Source: Macrosoma leucophasiata
Lineage: Eukaryota > Arthropoda > Insecta > Lepidoptera > Hedylidae
Direction: 5' to 3'
Assembly: GCA_036365455.1 (NCBI GenBank)
Contig: JAWQUS010000023.1
Coordinates: forward strand, 9,672,001 to 9,736,000
Length of the DNA stretch: 64,000 bases
Part shown: positions 56,764-64,000 of the stretch, piece by piece
Layout: each line of letters starts with the position of its first letter
Numbering within the stretch: the stretch's first letter is position 1
The notes under the pieces: generated by a model
Told to the model about the DNA's origin: nothing
Database searches by the model: none
The model's input: only the letters and a program-made list of their open reading frames with translations
Program-made: the position numbers and the translations under genes

Positions 56764-57383
56764 TAGGGTACCGTAGTTTTTAGGTTTGAATAATGTAATG
56801 AAAAAATAAAAACATATTTTCTATGGAGTTGTTGGAAATTTTCGAGTAAAATACATTTAGTCAACTACCACTCGCAAACTTGTAAAGCCAACTTAAGTGT
56901 GATAGTATTCTTTTTTAATTTCGTTGTAATTATATAAAGCTCCTAATCCCGTAACGTTTAAATTTCCAACAACAACCGTTGAGTTGGTAGGGGCGGGGGG
57001 ACACTTGACTTTAACTAAAAATTGGCACTTTAAAGCTTAATAAGTCACGATCAGTTAACTTAATCGAAAAATGATATATAGCATTTCTCAAAGACCTACT
57101 TAACCAAAAATATCTCAAACTATAAAAAAAACAAAAAAAAAATTACGTTAATATATAATAATATAAAGAATAAACGATACATTCTGGGGAGGTACCCTAA
57201 ATACAAATACATACTTTTTTTTCATGTTTTTATTGTACCACTTTGCCGGCGTGATAAAGGTGTATACTTGTGCCAAATTTCAAGTCTCTAGTACCAATAG
57301 TTTTTGTGCTAAACGGCGGACGCACAGACATACAGACGGACAAAATGAAACTATAAGGGTTCCTTGTTTACTACGAAACCCTA
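56764..57383. mobile_element. Non-autonomous DNA element, tagggt TIRs
   Basis: Left end tagggtaccgtagt (56764) and right end actacgaaaccct plus a (to 57383) are near-inverted repeats. Near the right end the sequence acagacatacagacggacaa then tgaaactataagggttcctt is typical of a common lepidopteran repeat. No coding region. Confidence 0.55.
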
Positions 57384-57686
57384 GAAAGTAAAGAAAAAGT
57401 GTAGAGTCGATATTTTGTTTTCACGATGTTTGCATCCCTAGGTCCAATTGCCATAACCATTGGATTATTTCTATGGCAATCCTAGACGATCGACAATTAC
57501 TGTCAAAACAATAGCAACGGAGCTGGGTACCGTTATGGCTGCGGGCGCGGATTGTGGTAGGATAATCCATTCGTGTGGTATCAGGAGATGTGTTGGCGCG
57601 TAATTTGTTGCTGTTATTGAGAATTAATAAGCTGCTGTTTGATGCTGGCTGGCTTGTTTCTACTTTCTTGCACTTGGCGTTGTTTT

Positions 57687-57985
57687 TAGGGTACCGTAAC
57701 TGATAATGAAAAAACCGAACCCTATGTAGATAGACATAATAAGTCTATATTGTTTTTCTGTCCGTCTCAGCCAATTTTCTCCGAAAGAACCGGGCGACTT
57801 CGGGTCAGTTTTGGGGAAAAAATTGAAAAATAAAAAAGTTCCACTAAATATGTTGTGTGATAGGTATCGTACGCCTATCCAGGGCTTTATTGTGCTGGAC
57901 CCATTTTTTATACAACGAACAGTTGTTTACCCATAAATGACCTACTGTAAGGAACCGAACTAGCTTTAGCAGCACTTCATTCGAT
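57687..57985 (+). repeat. Second element end of the tagggt type
   Basis: tagggtaccgtaactgataa then tctgtccgtctcagccaatt resembles the ends of the element at 56764-57383. A possible partner end (ggacggactgatagacatga and actacgaaaccc, to about 61092) lies beyond the minisatellite. Confidence 0.4.
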
Positions 57986-57989
57986 GGTG

Positions 57990-59414
57990 ACGACCACGCC
58001 CTGCCGGCGTCGAGACACTCGGCGTTGGGACGTTTGGCAACGGAACGCTGGGCGTCGGGACGCTGGGCGTCGGGACGCTGGGCGACGGGACGCTGGGCGT
58101 CGGGATGCTGGGCGTCGGGACGCTGGGCGTCGGGACGCTGTGCATCGGCACGCTGGTCGTCGGCACGCTGGGCGTCGGGGCGCCAGGCGTCGGGACGCTT
58201 GACGTCGGGCCGATGGGCGTCGGGACGCCGGGCGTAGGGACGCTGGGCGTCGGGACGCCGGGCGTCGGGACGCCCAGCGGGACGCTTGGCGTCGGGCCGC
58301 TGGGCGTCGGGACGCTGGGCGTCGGGACGCTAGGCGTCGGGACGTTGAGCGTCGGGACGGTGAACGTCGGTTCGCTAGGTGTCAGGACGTTAGGCGTCGA
58401 GACGCTGGGCGTCGGGGCGCCAGGCGTCGGGACGCTTGGCGTCGGGCACTGGGCGTCGGGACGCTGGGCGTCGGGACGCTGGGCGTCGGGACGCTGGGCG
58501 TCGGGACGCTGGGCGTCGGGACGCTGGGCGTTGGGACGCTGGGCGTCGGGGCGCCAGGGGTCGGGACGCTTGGCGTCGGGCCGCTGGGCGTCGGGACGCT
58601 GGGCGTCGGGATGCTGAGCGTCGGGACGGTGAGCGTCGGGACACTGGGCGTCGGGACGTTCAGCGTCGGGACGCCAGACGTCGGGACGTTGGGCATCGGG
58701 ACGCCAGGCGTCGGGACGCTTGGCGTCGGGCCGCTGGGCGTCGCTACGCGTCGGGATATAAGGCGTTGGAACGCTCGGCGTCGGGACGCTGGGCGTCGGG
58801 ACGCTGGGCGTCGGGACGCTGGGCGTCGGGACGCTGGGCGTCGGGACGCTGGGCGTCGGGACGCTGGGCGTTGGGACGCTGGGCGTCGGGGCGCCAGGGG
58901 TCGGGACGCTTGGCGTCGGGCCGCTGGGCGTCGGGACGCTGGGCGTCGGGATGCTGAGCGTCGGGACGGTGAGCGTCGGGACACTGGGCGTCGGGACGTT
59001 CAGCGTCGGGACGCCAGACGTCGGGACGTTGGGCATCGGGACGCCAGGCGTCGGGACGCTTGGCGTCGGGCCGCTGGGCGTCGCTACGCGTCGGGATATA
59101 AGGCGTTGGAACGCTCGGCGTCGGGACGCTGGGCGTCGGGACGCTGGGCGTCGGGACGCTGGGCGTCGGGACGCTGGGCGTTGGGACGCTGGGCGTCGGG
59201 ACGCAGGGCGTCGGAACGCTGGGCGTCGGGACGCTGGGCGTCGGGATGCTAGGCGTCGGGACGCTAGGCGTCGGGTCGTTTGGCGTCGGGCCGCTAGGCA
59301 TCGAGACGCTAGGAGTCGGGTCGCTAGACATGGGAACGCTAGGCTTTGGGAGGTTTGGCGTCGGGACACTTGGCGTCGAGACGCTAGGCGTCGAGAAGTT
59401 TGGCGTCGGGACGC
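57990..59414 (+). repeat. CpG-rich 15-bp hairpin minisatellite, left block
   Basis: About 95 units of a 15-bp motif, gggcgtcgggacgct with variants. Each unit holds the inverted pair gcgtc / gacgc with two bases between. Because 15 is divisible by three, all six frames stay open and give long proline/threonine/serine/valine or arginine-rich frames (minus 57966-59369 is the longest). These are by-products and no gene signal is seen. The G+C content is far above the surroundings. Confidence 0.95.
58531..59210 (+). repeat. 340-bp higher-order repeat, two copies
   Basis: The block 58531-58870 recurs from 58871. Both copies carry the same irregular units in the same order, for example gggcgccaggggtcgggacg near the start and gtcgctacgcgtcgggatat (58740 and 59080). 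The second copy lacks two of the plain 15-bp units. Confidence 0.9.
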
Positions 59415-60607
59415 TAGGAATCAGAATCAGAATCAGAATCAGAAACTCATTTATTCATTTAGGGTGACAGGCACCTCTTATGACACGTCAAAAACAAACA
59501 AAATAAATTGAAGCGAATAACAATTGATATACATGTCAAACAAGATAAAAAATATATGTTAAGTCAAGAATATCACTAAGATAAAACTAAATGTCATAAA
59601 CTAATGTAAAAAGTATATCAGTAGAATGTCTCTTTTCCCCTTTACAAACTTATAACTACTTATAACTACTTAAACAAAGAGTGAAAAGAAAAGAAAAAGA
59701 GTCATTCTTTGTCATTCACCGGCAAAGTTCCAAAGGCCAATATGATCTGAGAAAAACTTGCCAGAAAAAACTCAGTCGGCTCTTTTAAAAATATCTCTTA
59801 GGCATATTTTTACAATTTTCCATAATTTAAACAAGCTTAAAATAACAATATAATATCAACTTTACAATTTGATTATTACATTTAACACCTTTGTGGAGCT
59901 AGATTAGCATTTAGCCAAACATTTCTATCCTTGAGATAGTCCTCGAGTTTATAGTAAGCCTTTTTACATAGAGTGCGTTTAATTAATGCTTTGAATTTAC
60001 CATCGGTGAGTTCAGCAATCCCGGCTGGGATCTTGTTATAAAATTCTACACTATATTTTAGGAAAGATGTATTAGTTTTCGTCAGTCGAAAACTTGGCAG
60101 AGACAACTTGTTTTTATTCCTCGTATTATAACTATGCCTATCGGAGATTTTATCAAACAGATGTAGATTTTTCCTCGCGAAAAGTATATTTTCATAGATG
60201 TAATGGCAAGGGACTGTCATTATATTTATTTCTTTAAATAGTTCTTTCAAAGAATCACGACTACGTAAGTTATACATCGCTCTAATGGCCCTCTTTTGTA
60301 ATACAAAAATTGATTGTATGTCAGCCGCTCGACCCCACAATAAAATACCATAGGACATGACACTATGAAAATAGCTAAAATAAACAAGTCTTGCAGTGTC
60401 TATATCAGTTAATTGCCTAAGTTTTCGAACAGCATAAGCTGCGGCACTCAGACGTTTCGCTAACTGCCTAATATGTGGTCCCCATTGTAACTTCGAGTCA
60501 AGCGTTATTCCCAAGAAGGTAGCGTCATCAACAAATTGAATTTTGTCATTGTTTATAAAAATGTCTCCTTCTTTACTTTTTACATTAGGGAGGGTAAAAC
60601 GGATACA
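59415..60607 (-). mobile_element. 5'-truncated CR1/jockey-type LINE inside the minisatellite
   Basis: Lies between two minisatellite blocks. The 3' end is at the left: a run of cagaat units (59417-59442), then aaactcatttattcatttag. The 5' end at about 60600 joins minisatellite directly (cactac|ggcgtctag). About 1.2 kb of a normally several-kb element remains, as expected from target-primed reverse transcription. No clear target duplication. Confidence 0.85.
59882..60597 (-). pseudogene. LINE reverse-transcriptase ORF, C-terminal fragment
   Basis: Open from the 5' junction to a stop at 59882; an internal ATG lies at 60514. It reads F-L-G-I-T-L-D-S-K-L-Q-W, the start of the thumb region after the RT palm in CR1/jockey proteins. 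This is followed by L-V-Y-F-S-Y-F-H-S-V-M-S-Y-G, L-Q-K-R-A-I-R, H-S-Y-N-T-R-N-K-N and Y-N-K-I-P. The palm with its catalytic aspartates is absent through 5' truncation, so it cannot act. The frame has no internal stop, so the insertion is probably young. Confidence 0.85.
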
Positions 60608-60862
60608 CTACGGCGTCTAGAAGTTTGGCGTCGGGACGCTAGGCGTCGGAACGCTCGGCGTTGGGGCGCTCGTCGTCGGGACACTACGCGTCGGGACATT
60701 AGGCGTTGGGACGCTGGGCGTCGAGACGCTAGGCGTCGGGACGCAAGCCGTCGGGGCGCTAGGCGTCGGGACGCTAGGCTTCGGTACGCTAGGCGTCGAG
60801 ACGTTAGGCGTCGGGACGCTAGGCGTTGGGACGTTTGGCGTCGGGACGCTCGGCGTTGGGAC
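60608..60862 (+). repeat. 15-bp hairpin minisatellite, right block
   Basis: About 17 more units (ggcgtcgggacgcta form) continuing the array beyond the LINE. The consensus here ends cta rather than ctg, as in the last units at 59240-59410, which shows the LINE landed in the variant-rich edge of the array. Confidence 0.92.
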
Positions 60863-62078
60863 TTTTCCATAAAGCACATACGTGCTCTTATTTGAAAAGT
60901 TGGAGGGTGATCCAGTTTACTCTTTAAAAGTGTCTGTTTCAAACGATTGAAAAATGTATTTAGAAATTGCAACTTTCAAAGATAACATTACAGTTCTAAT
61001 TGTTTTGGAACGGAACAGAAAGAAATGGACGGACTGATAGACATGACGAATCTGTAAGTGTGCCGTTTTTTTGCCATTTAACTACGAAACCCAAAAAGGA
61101 ACATGGCGTTGGCATCTAGTTAGTACAGAGACAAAGACGTAGGTAAACTTTATAGTAAGTAATGAAGCGCCTGCCTTTGCTTTCTGGATCCTCTGTTAGC
61201 GCCATAAAAAGTAACACATATAATTGTTACTTTAGTGCTTACATCCGGTTAGGCATATTTCATCAATATATGGCAGGTAGCGACGTAGAAAGTGGTCTCA
61301 CTAGTTTTCTGTGAAGGAAAATTGTACTATAAGCCTACAATTTTCCTATGTGAAAGTGTTGGTCTAAATATGAGACTAAATTGGTTTAAGTGTAATTTTA
61401 TGGTGACATTATATCTATCGATAGCAATTTTGTTCGTTGTAAAATTATATCAATCGTAATAATAATATATTACTGCTAGGCTTGGCTTCCAATAGATCTC
61501 CGATCAGAGAGCAATTCGATCTTTGAAGATTTCACATGTGAGTAGATGGTTTCTAATAGGTAGCGCCGTTTTGGAATTTCGTGTGATTTTACGAATTTAA
61601 ATAGTCTCACAATCTTTTAAACATTTGAATCATTTTTTAATAAAAAATCGAGCGTCTGCCCATCCCGCGTTGTTATATTTACCGCTTTATTGGAATGGTT
61701 TGAGCGCCATTGTTCGATTGACTTACTGCACTAGTGGAAGAATTTTCCTCCACTAGAGGGCGATGAGGTCGTCAAGTCCCGAAGCCTTTCACGAACAGAT
61801 ATTTCATTTTCTTCTATGAAGGAATTGAAAAATATGATGATTCACGTATCGGTTGAATATTATTATTAAATTGGTATTTATAAATACCTTTTGGATTATT
61901 ATTATAAGTCATTCTCTCTAGGTAGCTTATAACCCGACAATGCAAAAGTGTCCTTGTAGACCAATTTCAATTGAATGATTTGAATTTTGATTTTTTATTC
62001 CACCAAGCGTAGGTAACAAGTAGGTATCTAAGTGTATCTATTATTACCCATATAATGTACTTGCATAATAATATAGAT
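60863..62078. other. No recognisable gene
   Basis: Includes a possible repeat end near 61020-61092 and a 12-bp-stem hairpin aggaaaattgta / tacaattttcct (about 61315-61347). Otherwise A+T-rich spacer. Confidence 0.45.
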
Positions 62079-62175
62079 ATGTATGTATGTATGTATGTAT
62101 GTATCTTCACGTCAGGTCCCTGACGGAGTAGGCAGAGAGTGTGGAGCGCCAGATATCCCGGTCCTGACACACATA
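62079..62175 (-). repeat. RTE-type LINE 3' end with (ATAC)n tail
   Basis: gtatgtatgtatgtatgtat then cttcacgtcaggtccctgac, ggagtaggcagagagtgtgg and agcgccagatatcccggtcc. It is the minus-strand copy of the 3' terminus seen at 56100-56205. Confidence 0.75.
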
Positions 62176-62179
62176 GTAT

Positions 62180-62675
62180 AGGTACCTCTGGGTACCCCGG
62201 GCGTGAGGTTATGTTATAATAACATCTATAATTTAGGTACTTTGTAGTATCAAGAGTAATTCTTGAACTTTCTGTGATACTTAAAATCTCATCATAAAAT
62301 TACCTTCGTCATAAGTTGCAAATACAATCGTTTTGTCACTAGATGGCGCCAGATAAAACAGGAATAAGGATCTGAGGGAGAATTTTATTTCGACTATTTT
62401 AAGATGTCCCTATCCTAACTATCTTAAATAACTAAGAATTGTATATAAGTAAAAAACGTCTAGAAGTACACTAGAGTTTTAGGTGTGTAAAAGGTCGTTG
62501 AAGGTTTTGTGGAATGAAACAGCCACAAAAGAAAGCACATGCACATCGTTCAACAACTTCACCAAATTCATCATAAGTACACTTAAACAGTTTAATCAGT
62601 CATAAAGTTGAAAAACAAAAAAAAAGCGCAACCAGATTAAAAAAATGTCAATAAAATTGCCCGTATACACTCGCA
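62180..62675. other. No recognisable gene
   Basis: A+T-rich spacer. Confidence 0.45.
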
Positions 62676-62677
62676 AG

Positions 62678-62758
62678 AACTTTATTGTGTATAACAAAAA
62701 AATATGCCACTTCGGGAACGCACTAGGATCCGAAAGAGTTGAAAAAAAAAAGGTTGAA
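62678..62758 (+). repeat. Dispersed repeat, copy 2 of 2
   Basis: actttattgtgtataacaaa, then cttcgggaacgcactaggat and ccgaaagagttgaaaa match 19195-19268. Confidence 0.65.
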
Positions 62759-62759
62759 A

Positions 62760-63585
62760 ACTTAAAAAACGGGACTTAATTACATTCTTAAATAGATGTT
62801 TTCTTGTCGAGATTGAACATTCAGACCTAAAGTATTTCCTCTATAAGAATGAAAAATTTTAATTTTAATTTTCTAAATTTTTCCTAAATAAATTGCGAAG
62901 ATTATGGTAGATGGTAGCTGGTACTTGTCATAGGCATCTTCTTTAATCCGTGCAGCTATCGAAATGAAAACCATTCTATTTTTTACATTAATTCAAATTT
63001 CTTGGATAATTTTATAGTTTTTGCGCGATCAAATAAATAAACATCATAAAACCCACGCGGAACTCTGAGATTGTAGTGGAATATGAAGTTTCGACTATTC
63101 AGCGCTAGATGGCGCTATTCACAACAATTATTTGTAAGATACGTCTTGTGCCTGAATGAATAAAAATCATGAAGCTACAGATAAATACACACGACACTGA
63201 ATAATTTTTTGAAGCGTAAAATGTTAATTGCCATGTTCTAATACTCTAGAACTATAGATTTTATATCTAAATAACCCCGATTTTACCCGCCATAATTTCA
63301 CAAACTGTGTAAATTGTCAAAATGCGTAGCTTGGCCGTTTTGCTACCGTCACATAGGCGTAAGATGAAAAATGTATGCTTTATTCATAATATCTATAAAG
63401 TTATACAATAGAACTTGTTGTCATGAAACGACAAGCCACGCATTTTGACAGAGATGGAGATTTTGTGAGGTCAGGGCTTGTAGAGTTAGGGCATGTAAAG
63501 TTAGAAACTTGGCTCTACATTAGATCTCTTGACAATGTGAGATATAATAATAGCTTTTTTTTTAAATATGTTTTTTCAATCCTTT
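62760..63585. other. No recognisable exon or repeat
   Basis: A+T-rich, presumably intron of the gene whose exon lies at 63837-63967. No minus-strand exon with both splice sites and the expected next ADAMTS-type motifs was found. Confidence 0.4.
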
Positions 63586-63586
63586 A

Positions 63587-63825
63587 ATAATATACTTGCC
63601 GCTAAATGGCAGTGTTCAGCACTATCGTGTTCCGGCCAGGTGGAACCAATGACCGTGTACGGCTCTGTAATTTCCGCCACAGAGGCATAACACCTCAGGC
63701 CTCAGGAGTGGTAACGCATCTGCATTTTGACCTGTGGTCTTTGTGTGGGTGTCTATAGGCTGCAGTCATCACTTAACATCAATGTGAACTGCAAGCTTGT
63801 TTGCCACTTTCATTACATAAAAAAA
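63587..63825 (+). repeat. Family A interspersed repeat, lacks extreme head
   Basis: aatatacttgccgctaaatg to ttcattacataaaaaaatt. It sits only 11 bp beyond the splice donor of the ADAMTS-type exon (which reads leftwards), so it lies in the intron just downstream of that exon. Confidence 0.85.
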
Positions 63826-63836
63826 TTAGAGCTTAC

Positions 63837-63967
63837 CTTGCAAGAGCCTTGCACGCATAATGCTCGAAAGCCAGGCCTGGTGCAAGGGGTGCCGTCAGCG
63901 ACCAGCGCCAGGGACGCGTAGAACTGCTGGCCTCGAGGTCGGCAGTTCAGGGTACACGGGGCATTTC
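63837..63967 (-). CDS. Internal exon of an ADAMTS / ADAMTS-like / papilin gene
   Basis: 131-bp exon on the minus strand. Acceptor ttgtttcag| (63968-63976) and donor aag|gtaagc (63836/63837) both fit consensus. After two bases completing a split codon it gives 43 residues without a stop. The pattern is C-T-L-N-C-R-P-x-G-x-x-F-Y, then V-A-D-G-T-P-C, then L-C-V-Q-G-S-C-K. Cysteines fall at exon residues 4, 8, 28, 37 and 42. That spacing, with the L-x-C-x-P-x-G-x-x-F-Y, D-G-T-x-C and C-V-x-G-x-C blocks, is the end of the cysteine-rich module in ADAMTS metalloproteases, ADAMTS-like proteins and papilins. These are secreted proteins of the extracellular matrix. The exon starts after a phase-1 intron and ends on a codon boundary. 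The exon alone cannot separate protease from papilin, since no catalytic or thrombospondin repeat is in the window. The short plus-strand frame over it is a shadow. Confidence 0.85.
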
Positions 63968-64000
63968 CTGAAACAACATTGACGAAAAATTTTTTATGTT

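Noticed and set aside
57966..59369. 467-codon minus-strand frame rich in P-T-P-S-V repeats, and long arginine-rich frames on the plus strand
   Set aside because: A 15-bp tandem repeat keeps every frame open on both strands. There is no promoter, splice or codon signal, and the frames end where the array ends.

Overview
The window is eukaryotic, about two-thirds A+T, and reads as intergenic or intronic DNA from a moth or butterfly; a noctuid-type lepidopteran is the best inference. That rests on the mix of repeats: RTE/jockey-type LINE tails ending in GAT or ATAC microsatellites, several tRNA-derived SINE heads, small TA-flanked foldback elements, a cecropia/mori-type mariner and a BEL/Pao retrotransposon. 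No complete host gene is visible. The only host coding sequence I can support is one internal exon at the right edge (63837-63967, minus strand). It encodes part of the cysteine-rich module of an ADAMTS / ADAMTS-like / papilin protein. Sequence to its left would then be a long downstream intron of that gene or intergenic DNA.

Left part (1-30000): small repeats in A+T-rich DNA. A roughly 290-bp interspersed repeat (family A here) recurs about 20 times across the window in both orientations. tRNA-derived SINEs (families B, C, D) are scattered among them. There are several DNA-transposon-like foldbacks (10645-10866, 11054-11208, 18686-18942, 28161-28408) and a MITE nested within another (12507-13173). 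A G+C-rich TIR element carries an RTE tail (25651-26129). Diverged tandem or direct duplications lie at 13654-14168, 21379-21785 and 24921-25590. A CpG-rich island (22860-23110) and a TATA-containing first-exon candidate (30029-30134) are possible host promoters.

Middle part (30000-48000): more family A copies, a perfect 23-bp-stem hairpin (33897-33946), a layered repeat at 39228-39921, a dead mariner (41214-42496) and a second copy of the inner MITE of 12571-13044 (47709-48209).

Right part (48376-61100): a complete-looking BEL/Pao element (48376-54994) with two 406-bp LTRs that look identical, a primer-binding site, a polypurine tract and flanking CCTACT repeats. Its pol frame lacks the reverse-transcriptase core, and its gag frame is shifted, so it probably moved recently with proteins from another copy. 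Next comes a striking CpG-rich minisatellite (57990-59414 and 60608-60860). Its 15-bp unit is a small inverted repeat, it contains a 340-bp higher-order duplication, and it is split by a 5'-truncated LINE carrying the C-terminal part of a reverse transcriptase.

Most open reading frames here come from transposons or from the minisatellite. The functional story is layered transposon insertion plus one exon of an extracellular-matrix protease-family gene.
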